Of a DNA stretch of 64,000 nucleotides, positions 1-12,215 are shown in pieces (position 1 is the stretch's first letter; the number at the start of each line of letters is the position of its first letter). Under the pieces are notes generated by a model. It was not told the DNA's origin. It saw only the letters and a program-made list of their open reading frames with translations, and ran no database searches. Position numbers and translations under genes: made by a program. This stretch comes from Cymbidium sinense (lineage: Eukaryota > Streptophyta > Magnoliopsida > Asparagales > Orchidaceae). The DNA is taken from positions 212,716,982 to 212,780,981 of the forward strand of contig CM038215.1 of the NCBI GenBank assembly GCA_021442155.1, written 5' to 3'.

Positions 1-66
1 TCCTTCTTCTCCCTCGGTCGTCGACGCACGTCGACGCACGGTCTCACTCGGCTAGGGCACGCACAG
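1..66 (+). other. Probable 5' UTR exon of the small membrane protein gene
   Basis: This CT-rich stretch ends with gcacag followed by gtagag, a good plant splice donor at 66/67. The next plausible acceptor before the coding exon is gcacatgcag at 2661-2670, 38 bases ahead of the ATG. The leader intron would then be 67-2670. This rests only on splice-like signals and CT-rich leader composition, and the upstream limit is outside the window. It could also belong to another gene. Confidence 0.35.
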
Positions 67-1939
67 GTAGAGTCTCCCCTTTCTCCTTCTCTTTCTCTCT
101 CCCTCTCTCGCGTGTTTTGGGAAAACTGACTCCCTCGTATTATTTTCTTTCCTTCCACGGCTAACCGCCGCGACGGTTTATTTTTTTTTTTCTTTTGTTT
201 GTTTCGGTTATTACAAAAGGCATACAAAATCATACAACAAATTGGGATACATTCCCATAAAATGAAAATTCAAGAAGTTCTGCGTATTATTCTTGACTTA
301 AATTATCTAATTTGACTTTATTTCATGAAATTCTTATAAATGATATGGATTCTTTTCTTTTTCCATCTCACTTCGAATTCACTTCTAGCAACTTAACAGA
401 TGGATCTATTCCTCATGTTTTAGACTTTATTTCATATGTTGGGATTATGAATATTCTAGGCTTCTTGTTCATTCGGATGACAAATTTATATGTGATGATT
501 AATGGATTATCTTGTAGGAAGCACCACAATCTTGCCTAGATTTGAATGATAGATATCAAATATGCAATTCACTAAAGCCAAATTTTTTCAAATTGAGTGA
601 ATAATGCAAATTGGACACTTTTTATCGACTCGAAACACAAGTAATTCATACTGATGTTGCTTTAGTTGTTTTATGTCTTATTTTTTTCCGGCTTTATTTT
701 CTTGTAGAACATGTCTATAATTGTGATTATATTTGAAATGAGATATCTTTTCTGATGTTTTTGATTATCTTGATGGGTTTGGTTTAATTTTGCATGGTGT
801 TCAATTCAACTTTCATATCAACTTCTCTTGTATAGTTGCTTCTGATTCCTGTTTCAGCACATACCCAGTTCTCCATTTATCCATCCACTGATTTGAGAGT
901 TCACTGTTGTTGCCACTAACTTGGTAACCAGCTACTATTACTAAGATTGGATCTTACTGTTTGTTGGTGCCGTTGGCAGAGGCCTATGTGTCATATACTT
1001 CTTCTGATCGTGATGGAGTTGAGTTTGATGGTAACTGTTTTCTTTCATGGCATTTAGTCATTGATGCACCTTCCCTTCGTTAGGTGCTGCATCTGTTTAT
1101 GCTTGCTGATTCCTTGTTTATGTTTGATACATATTTTCTTATTTTTTAAATTTCAGATCCTCTTAACATAGACATAATCAAAAGTGGTTCTATTTCCTCA
1201 TGAGATATGGTAGTAAAGTAGTTCACGAGAATTGTCTATTTTTTGAAATTGGCTCAGCCTGAACTTGCAATTTTGTTGGCTATTTTTCAAAATGGAAATT
1301 GTCTTATTAGAATCCAAATTTGTTAAATGAAAACTTGTAATATGACACTAGTTTTTTGAGGATTCTGAGAAGATACTGATTTTATGTCTTCTAGTTATAA
1401 AGATGACTTTGAATATCAAATGCATTGAAATGTTGAATATATTTTTTATTTTCTTACAATTTTTTTTGTATTAGATGTGAATTCTTCAAGCGTTTTAAGT
1501 TTTGGCATCAACATGTAGAGAATGAATTTTCTTGCATTGGTGTGGTGTCTGGATCTTCCCATTGATGATATCTATTTCATGATCAGTTTTTGCGAGTGAT
1601 GGGGTTCTTTCCAAGTTTGATATATACTGATTTCCATTTTTGTAGTATGAATCTTAAACATTGTAGAATTGTATATCTGTTCTAAAATTTCTTGTAGAAT
1701 TTTAGATTTTGGCAACTTTAACGTTTGGAACTAGTGAAGCTTGTTTTTGATTTTGCATTGAAAGAGATTGATCTTTGCTTAAATTATAAGTTGAAAAATT
1801 ATGAACTATGATTTTTTGTATATTTTTATATGTATTTCATCCTTGATTTGCATTAGGAATTTTTAGACCATGAGATGCCCTATATAATTTAACTTTCATT
1901 TAAATATTTGAAGCAAATTAATCATTTTAAATTATGACT

Positions 1940-1974
<35 letters not shown>

Positions 1975-2670
1975 TAACTTTCTAATTAAATTATAGTTTT
2001 AGAATCTTCAAAACAACATCAATTTATCTAATTTCAGAATATTTTTTAGCTTCATTTAGTATTTCCCATTATTAACTGTTTTAGATGTGTTTAGATGCAC
2101 ATAAGCCCTAATATTATTTACATTATGTAACAAAGTATTGAAACAATTTTCTTTTGTTTTTTGAGAATTTAAGAAGACATAATAAATAAAATAAATGGCT
2201 TAAAAAAATAAAATAATTTTATGGATTGAAAATGTTATAATTAAACAAGCATATCGTGATTATTAAGTGAAGTGCACTTAGTGCTCACACATTTTTATAT
2301 TGCATCTTTAAGTTCTTAATGTTTTTTACTGAATCATTTATTACACTGCATGTCATAAGCCAACCCACCTTCATACACATGCACACAAATCCTTGCGGTC
2401 TTGGCTAGCGGCTTAATGATAACTTTGATAATGTAGTGAGGACAAGAAAACTATGCTTCCTGCACTCCAATCTATACATCAAATGAAAATGCTTTCCAGG
2501 CCACTATTTAACTGCTTGAGCTACTTTAATTATGATATAGTAAACATGATTCCATGTTTCTTTTATTTTGAAAGTGCCTTGTTCTGTTAGATATCTGCAG
2601 TGATTGGACTAATAATACTCCTTTTATTGCTTCATTAAATGTTATATTTTATTTTGCATTGCACATGCAG
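67..2670 (+). other. Probable leader intron, no gene seen
   Basis: About 2.6 kb of T-rich DNA, typical of a plant intron, with gt at 67 and ag at 2669-2670. It contains a (TA)n microsatellite near 1941-1970. I see no conserved coding segment, and the 75-residue open frame near 312-539 shows no family signature. Confidence 0.3.
1941..1972. repeat. (TA)n microsatellite
   Basis: An uninterrupted run of about 14 TA dinucleotides within the probable leader intron. It is likely to vary in length between individuals. Confidence 0.9.
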
Positions 2671-2708
2671 CAGATCTTTAGTTTGGATAATTAGCACTGG
2701 TATTCGTT

Positions 2709-4136
2709 ATGGGAACGGATGATTCCAAAGACTTACTGAAAAATGTTGACTGGAAGACTGTTGGTAGTCTTGATGCTACTGACTCAAGTGGACTAGTTAC
2801 GAGGAAAAGGCTTCCAAAAAAGCTTAGGCAGGTTCCAGAGTATTATTTTCTTCCTAAAAGGTCTCTACCTTCTGCCCTAGCCATCTATGGGGCTTGTTGT
2901 GTTGCTGGAGTTGGCGCAGGAATGCTGTTGGAGGTTTGGGTAAAGAAAAGGATTAAAGGTGCATATTTGTTCTCCTACGCATGCTATTTGTGCATTTTCA
3001 CATGGCGTATATTTCCTTATGTTCAACTAACCTGATTTAGCTTGCTTCTGCCGGGGACATGAAAAATACCTATTGATGATCAATCAAGGCTTGAAAGCTT
3101 AGTTTTTCTGTACCGCTGTTGATAATAATATATTTTTAAAGAATCTAAAGAAGATATACAAAGATAAACTTTCAAGTCTACTTGAGATAATTTTTGGGAT
3201 TGAAGAATTATGAGAAATTGCAGTTGTTTGATTGGAGAAGTTTTGATACTAATATTTAAGAATAAGAAAGATATTCAAGACAGTGGTGATTATGATGGAA
3301 TCATAGAATTAACTTATCCAATAGAATAATGAAATATATATATATTTAGAAAAATTATATCAATTTTGTAGAAATAGCTTGGTTTTATTCTAGGAAGATT
3401 TATTATGAAAGTCTTTTTTGTATCATTATAATCATCATCATTAGCCATATCCCAATTATTTAGGATTGGCATTGTGGATCCTAATTTTTTATTTATTTTT
3501 GTTGACCGTTTTGCTTCCTTAGATGCTAGACCAATTTTTCGTAAATAATTTTGAATGAATTCTATCTGTACATTTTCAATCCACTTAATTCAATTTTCAA
3601 TCACCTTACCTTCAATAGCCACACTCTAATATTTTCTCATAATTATTCCTTAATTTATCATTCATAGTTTTGCAATATATTTATCTTAACATTTTAATTT
3701 CTAGTTCATTTAAATTAGAGACTAATTGCTTTTTAATAGCTCACCATTCAGATTCATACTAAATCATTTGCCTAATTATATTTTATTTTTGGCTTATTTT
3801 CAATTTTATAAAATTTAATTTTAAGCTTTCTATATTATATTGCCATACAAAACTTTTGATGCTCTTTTCCATTTTGATCATTAAGTTTGTACAGTTGAAG
3901 TTATATTCTTATTTATATCTCTATCTTAGATACTTAAACATATCATACGCATGCATCATTTTATTGTCCAATAATATTGAACAATGATTATTATCACACC
4001 CACTAAAATTGCAAAGAATTAGTGTCGATTTTTATATAGTTTTATTAACTTTGTGACAGAATATGATGAAACACTGATAATTTATTTGTTGTATATTTTA
4101 AAAAAAAAAGTGTCAAAAGTATATTGATGTCACTAA

Positions 4137-4197
<61 letters not shown>

Positions 4198-7100
4198 ATA
4201 GAATTCTGATTAATATTGGGTTTAGTTGACTATTTATGATAAGCCAAACAAATTTAAGTTGCAAGCTTTTGGAGCTTAAGCTGTAAGATGAGTTGGGCTG
4301 TTTGGTTGGTAAAGCTATATACTTTAGTTAGTTACTTGCATGTGAAGAACATCTCGTGCAAACCCTAGTTGGTAAAGATCATAGAGGACTACGCTTACAA
4401 CAAACAACATGGATGAATGAGAAGTGCCCACAAGAACCCTAGCCAATGAGGATCAAAGATCTAGAGGGAAATGCTCGTGGCAATAAACTCAGAGTAGAAA
4501 GGTAATCACTTTGCCAAAAAAAACATATGGATGAATGAGTGATCGCAAGCAAGCTTATGTTAAGTCTTGATACTTTTCTCCCTCAGCTAGAATTATGGTC
4601 TAACTTAGGCATAAAATCTTTATTCAGTGAAAAAAATTGTTGTAAGTTGACTTAAATCAAACATATGCCTATACCAAGTAACCCCTAAAAGTAGGGGTGT
4701 TGTGGCCTAAGTATTGATAATAAAAACTTGATTACATTAAAGATCCTTGTTTAGGTCATATCTTGTATGTGACTACATTGATGCTGATAATAGTTCTTTA
4801 GAGTTACTGCTGCAGAAATCTAGCATAATAATTCTATGCTGTTGCTTAAGTAATCAACATTTTGTTAGCTCTAGCTTTATTTTAATATTCAAACTAAAAA
4901 GATTGTGAGGTAATACGACGACAAATAATGGCTACAAAAAGGAATCCTAAAGAAAAAGTTTTACGGGTTTCGTTTTCACCTATTTGTGTCCTATTATAAT
5001 ACTTTCCTGAGTGCTATGGAAACTATTTTATGGGGTAACTCATCAACATATTTATGATATGTTAAACTCAACAAAATTCATAATAGAATTGAAATAAAAA
5101 AAGCTGCACAAACAAAATGTAGATATATTTCTCATACAACGGATTATGGTATTTTTGCCTAGAAAATTCAAAAATCACCTCTTTGTTTTAAATTAATCTC
5201 AAGATCAAGTAATTGATAGCTAGACAAGACATAAAAGCAATTTGAAATACACGGCAAAATCTAGAAAAAACAGTCAAATTTAATTAAATCTTAAAATCAA
5301 ACATTTCAAACTTTTCTATATCACATCCCTAAGAAAAAACCGTTTATAACATGGTAAAAGACAGATATTCCATTTCAAAAAATTGTAATATGCTAGAAAA
5401 AGGTAGGAGGAGAGAAGATAAGAATCTATTTTATTTTTTCTAAACATTTTACCTGGTCATCATGCCTGTTATGCTTTCGAAAAAATCCTGAAAAGCTTTC
5501 AATCTTAATAACTCAAAAGTTTTGAAATTCAAATCTTCATCATCTCACAAAATCAACACTAGAATTGACTATGTTCATGTCGTAGCGTGAAGCTCTCTCT
5601 TTGTTATATTTTACTTAGGAAGATAGCGGCATTGGCACAACGATGCTAATATTGGAATTAGGACACAAGTATTGGCACTATGATGCCACTCTTACTGTAT
5701 AAAAAATTTGATATGGATGGAGATTGGCATCGAGGTGTTGGATGTAGTGTTGCAGCATTGTCTTCACTAGAATGAGCTGGAAGAACTTAGCCAAGTAAGC
5801 ATTGTGGCACCAACTTCGGCATTGTGGCACTAGACTCATTTTCAACATTTCAAATCATCCTTACAGCTTTTCCTTATATGCCATTAATCTTCATGAATAA
5901 GCATCTTTATGTCAAATATTTTGTCTTAAATACTATTTGAAACATGATTCAATGCATTAGAAGTCATGGAAAATCTCCAAAACCATGAAAACCTACAAAA
6001 ATCATAATTGGCATCATAAATGTAATAAGAGAAAACTCATTCAATAATGAGGTGATTTATATATGTTGTCTACAAACAAATGACATAATCTTAATTAATT
6101 AGATACTTGCTGAAATAAATGTGTAGTTAAATAAATGAAGAAAACATTTAAAAGATAAGCCTTAAAATTAATATAGCAAGATCAAGTATATGATATATAA
6201 TTTTAATAGTGTAAATTTTTTTTTTCTTGCCCAAAAAAAAAAATCAGTTTATATTCTTATAAGATAAAATGATAAGTGATTATTTTAAGATTTTGGATAT
6301 TGTATAACAAGGAATGAAGTATATATATATATATACGAGATATAATTTTTAGATTTGGGAATGAGTGATTAAATTAGAGAACGGTCTTTGAGTATTATGT
6401 TAAAAGATGATATCATTAAAATTTAAAAGATAAATTTAATAAAATTATATCAGGCATGGTATGTGATATATGATTAAGGGTTGACTAATAAAAAAAATAT
6501 GGATAGCTATTTGAGCATGATAAAAATAAGAATGTTAAGATGAATGTTCACTAAAATAAAAAAGAATGATTGTAGTAGCATATATGGTCGTTGAAAATAT
6601 AACTAGGTGGTTTGGATATATACGAAAAAGGTAGAAAATGTACCTGCTAGTTGGATAAATAAATTTAATGTCAAAGTATTAGGAAGGGAAAATGATATGA
6701 ATAGTGTCAAGTTTTATGAAATTGCTTGAAATATTTTTGAAATAGTTATAAATTTAACACCTAATGTCAAAGTATTATGAAGGGAAAAATGATAGGCTCA
6801 AAGTAATATCAATAGAAATTACTTGAAATATTTTTAGTTATAAATTTAACACCTAATATGGTACTTAGTGACATGTTTTTATTTAAGATAAAAACAATCC
6901 ATTTTCTTACAACATTTAAACAAACTACATTTATAATTTTGTTAAAAAAAGAATCTTTAATGTTGTTTGATCCAGTGTTTTAAAAATTGGATCGGACCGG
7001 GCATTTCAACCGATTTGACCATGAACCGTGCAAGTAGTCAGTAGTTAGCCCTAAAAACTACCTTTACATTGAACCAATAAGATTCAGCCTGAACTGGCGA

Positions 7101-8305
7101 ATTGGTGTTGGTTATAGAAAACAAGCCAGTCCAAATAAACCCCTTTTAAATCACTTTTAATTCTCAATGAAACTTTAAAAATTTTAAAATATTAATTAAA
7201 CAAATTTAAAGTAAATCTTAAAAACTTTATTATTATTAATATGAACCTAGCAAAATTAATTCGCATAATAGACCTTTCTTGCCACCACCAATGTAGGTTC
7301 CAAGCTTATCCCATAAAGCTCTCTTTCTCTTTATAAAGAGTGAAATACTAACTTTTTCTTGTGGTGTGAGATTAACAAAAAATCTAAGAATGTGTTGAAA
7401 CTTAGGTTGGGTTATAAGAATAAGGAATTGGACTAAAAATTTAGGCTTTGAAAATAATAAATGAGCTTCAAAATATAAAAATCCAAGAACAATAATTTAA
7501 TTTTTAATTTTTTAATCTTATTATAAATTTTATTTTATAATATTAACAAGGTATTTTAAGAATATAAAATTTATAATAATATGTCATAAATATTCTACAT
7601 ATTATATATTTTTTAATTGTTATATTTTATAAAGTTTTAAAATATTTTTTTACATTATAAATTATATAGATTTCTTATAAATTATATTTATATTTTGTAA
7701 ATCTATGTTATGAAATTTGTTCTTAATTTTTAAATATATTTAATATAGAAATACCTAAATATATAATACACATTTATATTTTAATGAGCTTTATTTTAAT
7801 TTTTTAATTTATAATTATTAAAAAGGTATTTATATATTATTTATTTTATCATATGTTTATCATATATTTATATTATTACATTATTTAAATTATTTTTGAC
7901 TAATTTTAATATTTATTGCATTATCCAGTTCAACTCACTATTTAACCTCAGATCATTGAATCTTGAACCTCTCCTTCCGGTTCAATGCATAGTCCGGTTT
8001 TTATAACCTTGGTTTGATCATGGATCAAAATTTTTTAAATGAATGATTTTAATTTCATTTGAAGATGTTGCAATTTAAATGCATAGGTTTGAGTTCTATT
8101 TATATGTGTGCATGCGTGACTTTCTTGATGCCCTTTAATGTCTACAATGTAGACGTATATGTTTAAATAAACTGCTTTAAATCTGGAGTATATTTTGTTT
8201 TCTGAACTATTCTCTGCCATCATTATTAAATTTTTCTTGTTTAAAATTTTCTGAAAATGAGTCTTATGAATTGCAGAGGACAGTGATGTCATTTGGGAGA
8301 TTTGA
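2709..8305 (+). CDS. Small single-pass membrane protein, two coding exons (2709-2958, 8277-8305)
   Basis: The first coding exon starts with MGTDDSKDLLKNVDWKTVG and reads 83 codons plus one base to the donor at 2958/2959 (aaag|gtgcat). The acceptor ttgcag ends at 8276. Joining there keeps the frame and adds EDSDVIWEI before TGA at 8303-8305, giving 92 residues. Residues 31-52 are basic and aromatic (KRLPKKLRQVPEYYFLPKR). Residues about 53-77 form one hydrophobic segment rich in Gly and Ala, followed by a basic patch (KKRIK) and an acidic tail. The layout, with an NVDWKTVG start, a basic LPKK box, one helix and a D/E-rich VIWE end, looks like a conserved plant protein of unassigned function, probably in an organelle or inner membrane. 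The open frame running past 2958 to 3035 is intron read-through. The 5318-base intron has been enlarged by transposons. Confidence 0.8.
3426..3960 (-). mobile_element. LINE (RTE-like) 3' end relic, antisense
   Basis: On the + strand the segment opens with a short ATC/ATT run, then 'tagccatatcccaatta' and 'ggattggcattgtggatcc'. This is the mirrored 3' tail common in plant RTE-type LINEs (simple-repeat end preceded by a conserved ggatcc...gggataaggct motif). Decayed 3' sequence follows. There is no open frame. Identification is from the pattern alone. Confidence 0.45.
4139..4196. repeat. (AT)n microsatellite
   Basis: About 28 consecutive AT units in the coding intron of the small membrane protein gene. 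Confidence 0.95.
6500..6900 (+). mobile_element. Decayed LINE C-terminal relic
   Basis: The DNA resembles the end of plant LINE ORF2. 'aagaatgttaagatgaatg' corresponds to a degenerate MLRWM motif, and about 80 bases later 'aactaggtggtttggata' corresponds to the LRWFG motif. The same motif pair occurs in the better-preserved LINE at 57.1-58.4 kb. Stops and frameshifts are frequent. A 95-base segment is duplicated in tandem inside it (6669-6763 and 6764-6860). Confidence 0.4.
6965..6972 (+). repeat. Left target-site duplication GTTTGATC of the hAT element
   Basis: The 8-bp GTTTGATC at 6965-6972 is repeated exactly at 8012-8019. Eight bases is the duplication length of the hAT superfamily. Confidence 0.85.
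6973..8011. mobile_element. Non-autonomous hAT transposon, 1039 bp
   Basis: The left end reads CAGTGTTTTAAAAATTGG, then GGACCGG. The right end, read on the other strand, begins CAAGGTTATAAAAACCGG. These form imperfect terminal inverted repeats beginning with CA, as in hAT elements. A perfect 8-bp duplication flanks the unit. The interior is very AT-rich with no transposase open frame, so the element depended on an enzyme supplied elsewhere. It lies in the sense intron of the small membrane protein gene without touching the splice sites; the acceptor is 265 bases downstream of the element. Confidence 0.82.
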
Positions 8306-9767
8306 AAACAATTCCTGCAGGGTTGCTACCATCGAATGCTTCATTATTAATGAACATTGTAAATTTTCTGGTGCTCACTTGCCATCTAGATGTAAGTTTA
8401 GCCTGGTGTTTTTGCACATTTACATTGGCCTTGCTTGAAGTTCTCTAAAAGGAAGAGCTTATTTAATCATGTAACATTCTGCAGTAATTAGCAGAAAATG
8501 GCAGCCAAGTTCAGATGTTATTTGCTGTCCATGTAATTGATTTAGTACCTCCTGATTGATTTACATCTGTGTAATTTTGTTTAGCAGCTTTTTTTTATTT
8601 AGAAATTTTATTTGCGATGTGATCTGGATTCTTCATTTTGGGACGCTTAGTTTACTGTGAGGTACCTATATTCTATGTAGGTGAGAAACTGACTTACCAA
8701 TGAGTGTGTGAGCTGTGTTCACTGTGCCACAAACTTGAGAATTAAAGCTCATAATCATTTCTGATTTCAAAGTTTAGACTAATATGTAACCATTTTTAGA
8801 GTTCCAAGTATACTTTGTTTATTCAAAAAGCATTTGTGATACTGGAATACAAATATTTGTTCCTTCTTAAAATCTAGATCATATTTGGTTGAACTAAATA
8901 GTTTAGTTTAAATATAAATTTGTGTGGTTACTTGGACTAGACTTAAAGCTGAGGTTAAGGGGTCCTTTGAAATTAGGTCCTAACTTGTTACCCTAATGGT
9001 CTTAAGCTAGTTTGATTAGGTCTAAGGTTGAACCAACTCAAACTAATGAATCCAAAAGGACCTACTAATCTAGCTAAGGTAGTTCAAACCATTTTTAGAA
9101 CTACCAGTGGAGACTTCCCTGAACGCATATATTCTATTCACAGTATGGCTAGCTAGCTGAACATTCACCCTTGGATCAGTTCAATTCAGGTTATCCATAA
9201 TCAAATGCATATTAATCTATAATGCCTATAGATGGTTGTGGCCATATAACAAAATCCTAGTAGCCCGTCCCTAATTGTTGTTGTTTAACTGGAATTTCCA
9301 CTGGATCCCTTGGTATTGGTAGGCAAAACCCTAGTTTTAGCTTATTAAAGAGAATGCCATTGTATGAGCTTTCGACTTCTTGCATCCAAAACCTTCCTTA
9401 AAGCTACGGTAACCATCTTTTGCCTTTCCTCAACCTGCTCAAACACCAAGCTTTGTTGAACCCTTTATGATGAAATGGAAGTCATTGTCTAGGCTCTCTC
9501 AATCATTGAAGATTGAATGAGTACTCGTTTGATAGGAGCGAATTTCTAGGAACCATTGTTTGAGCTCAATCTAGACAAGCCTAGGTATTCTTCAAACGTT
9601 CTTCGTTTCATCACATTTTCATAGTTTGTAAAATAAACTTACATCCTTAGGTAATATAGTGGTTAGATAGGTTTAAAGATTCGTCATTAGGATTATTAAA
9701 TCTTATGATTCTTAGTGAACAACTTTATTTTAAGATAGAGGTAGGAGATGAAATCACATCCATCTAT
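8306..9767 (+). other. 3' UTR and downstream non-coding DNA
   Basis: The T-rich sequence just after TGA, up to about 8600, is a plausible 3' UTR, with 'tgtaattttg' type elements near 8570. Beyond that I see no gene, RNA or clear transposon end. Confidence 0.35.
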
Positions 9768-10048
9768 TTTATTTAATTAAGATGGATTATTGTGATTGAG
9801 TTGTATGAAAAATTCAAGAAACCTTAGGCTAAATGATGTAGCATATCAAAGGAGGAAAATACATATCATAAGATCTTAAACCAAAAGTTCAAACATATGA
9901 GGATCTTTATTTAATTAAGATGGATTACTATGATTGAGTTGTATGAAAAATTCAAGAAACCTTAGGCTAAATGATGTAAGCATATCAAAGGAGGAAAATA
10001 CCTGTCACAAGTTCCTAAACCAAAAGGTTAAACTTATGAGGATCTTTA
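9768..10048 (+). repeat. Tandem duplication of a ~138-bp unit
   Basis: 'atttaattaagatggatta' at 9771 recurs at 9909. The following sequence through 'aaattcaagaaaccttagg' and 'tatgaggatctttat' matches closely, with a few substitutions and one inserted base. The copies are about 9771-9908 and 9909-10048. The short open frame at 9934-10128 is only a by-product of the second copy. Confidence 0.85.
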
Positions 10049-11093
10049 TTAGATTTTGTGTCATAGTATTTTGTGTTGATGTTCATGTGTTGTATTATGT
10101 AGTAATGGATGTATTTGATCATGTTTAAGTATTGTATGAAAGTTGTGATTGAAATTATTTAGTATAATACCTTGGAGCTAGCTTTCTATCTTTTTGGCAT
10201 TATGGTCAATTCCTTAGAGAGTGTTTGGATAGAAAAGCCAACACCTAGGTGGTGGCCTGTGGTGAAACTGGAAAGTTCTGATTTTTAGTTTTTTAATAGT
10301 TTTTTTTTTAAAGGACACATCTCTTGGGTTATTGTAATTTATATAAACTTTTATTCTGACTTAATGGATGGATTAGACTGGCATGTGTGTGAAAATTTTG
10401 AGTGAAGACTCTTTGGTTGGAGTTTGATGACCGATCGTCTGGAAGATTTGGTGATTTTAGGCTATTATTCTACTTGCGTGAGTAGAACTTCTCGCTTCTC
10501 CACTTTGGTGAGTGGAAAATCTTAAAGCACTTATTCTTTCTCTATTCATTGTGATATTATCTCTGATTGCTCCATCAATTTTGATATGAGAACCTAATGT
10601 TTGGAGGCTTGGAGAAAGTGCTCGTAAATAATTCATATTAATCATAAATAAGGTTAGTTCTGTATTTTGGATTTTATTTTATTTTTTTTATAGATTTAGT
10701 GATTTCGCTTGGAAACTCATGATACATTCATGTGGTAAGCAATCTTATGAATGTTTATTTTATTACTAATTAATTGTCTAAACTCATAAAGCTTTGCATT
10801 TCCATACGTAGGTTAAATTCAAGCCATAATACTTAAGTGACAACTTAGCAAGGAGAGTTCACTAAAATAGCAAAATCTTATTTACAAATCTTACATAAAC
10901 ATTGAACTCAAATTCTTAAAGATTTAAAATTTATTTCTTTATATATTTATTTAATATTTTGTAGTATCCAGAAGTTATTTTGTGTCTATTGATGGTTAAG
11001 TATTTTCAAAATTATGCATCTTATTGTGTTAAATCACCTAATACATATTTAAAATCCATTTAGAGTGATATATTTGCATTCTTTTGTTTACAT
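10049..11093. other. Non-coding AT-rich stretch
   Basis: No gene, transposon terminus or primer-binding site was recognised. If the gag relic starting at 11094 had an LTR here, its end and PBS are no longer visible. Confidence 0.4.
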
Positions 11094-12215
11094 CATGCCA
11101 CCCAAATTGATTAGATTAGATCAATTAGAAGACTTAATTAGGAGGATAGATGAGATTATTATACAAAGTGAAGAGAAACTCACTAGGGTAGAAGACCTCA
11201 TGAACCTAATCACATAAGTTCAAATTTTGAGTACTAGGCTTCAAATCTCATCGACTATCTCACTGACTATCTCACGTCCGGATGACTTAGAGCTCATTGG
11301 AGGTGAAAATATTGAACTTCTTAGAAATGACTATCCTGTGAGAAGGCCAAACCTAAGGAACATCCTTAGATAAGACCCTCATAGGATCCATGAAGTTTTA
11401 TATGAACCTACAAAATAAATTAAGATAGAAGCCTCAACGTATGACAATGATCCCAATAAATTTTTAGATTGGTTAACTCAAATGGATGATTTTTTTCGAT
11501 TAGTATCATATGGATAATTATCAACAAACTATGTTTGTCAAAATAAAATTAGTAGGTTATAAGAAAATCTATTGAAATAACATTTTAGGTAAAGAAGAGA
11601 TATTCGATAGAAACCTCATGAAATAGGTAGAAATGAAAGAAATTTTAAGGGCTAAATATTGTCATAGAAATCATGATAAAAGTCTCTATGAACAATTGAT
11701 TACTCTTAAACAAAAAAATATGACAGTAGTGGAATATATGAATACTTTTTAGGACTTAATAGCTAGAACATATTATATTGATCAAGAGTGACAAATAGCT
11801 AACAAATTTATCATTGATTTAAGAGAAGATATTAGAAATGAGATAGGGCTTCATGATCCTAGACCTTAGAAGACACATTTCACTATGCTTTACTCCTATA
11901 AAAGTATAAGAAAGTTGCATCCATATATAAGATGAAAGTTCAGATATTTTCTAAATGTCCAACCATCTCAATGTCAAAGGGCTATTGTTAGACCTAATCC
12001 TTCTACATTGAATAACCCTTCTCATACAACCCCCACTAAATCTACTTCTAACAATGTTAGAGAAATAATTTGTTTCAAATAAGGGTCATATGCAAAATCA
12101 ATGTAGAGTTAAAATCATATTCCTAGATGAATTGAAAGATTTAAAAGAAGAACAGGATATTGAAGAGCTATATAATGATACACCATTATCATATGAAGAA
12201 ATAGATTCAAATATG
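11094..12215 (+). pseudogene. Ty3/gypsy gag relic
   Basis: The frame starts MPPKLIRLDQLEDLIRRID, a coiled-coil-like N-terminus, and is broken by stops from residue 41. Further on it contains DPNKFLDWLTQMDDFFR and then LYEQLITLKQKNMTVVEYMN, the two hallmark segments of the plant Ty3/gypsy retrotransposon gag domain. An acidic tail (LDELKDLKEEQD) follows a ruined zinc-knuckle area. In the intact family this protein forms the cytoplasmic particle that packages element RNA. Several stops look like CAA/CGA-to-TAA/TGA changes. No protease or RT follows, so only gag remains. The lineage within Ty3/gypsy is uncertain. Confidence 0.7.

Larger units (their letters stand above)
2959..8276 (+). other. 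5.3-kb coding intron filled with transposon relics
   Basis: The intron is bounded by gtgcat and ttgcag with phase 1. It contains an antisense LINE tail (about 3426-3960), an (AT)n run (4139-4196), a sense LINE relic (about 6500-6900) and a complete non-autonomous hAT element (6973-8011). Segment 4200-6500 shows nothing I can name. A stretch at 5630-5830 repeats the phrase 'ggcattg(t)ggcac' several times and may be an old LTR fragment. Confidence 0.7.

Noticed and set aside
312..539. 75-residue open frame near the left edge
   Set aside because: No family signature, AT-driven composition, lies in a probable leader intron.
2959..3035. Extension of the first coding exon past the donor
   Set aside because: Joining at 2958/8277 gives a better, compact C-terminus; the extension is ordinary intron sequence.
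5630..5830. Recurring 'ggcattgtggcac' phrases
   Set aside because: Possibly an old LTR fragment, but no ends, duplication or coding sequence support a call.
8941..9080. Weak inverted similarity between 'ggggtcctttgaaattaggtcc' type segments
   Set aside because: Match too short and imperfect, without flanking duplication, to call a MITE.
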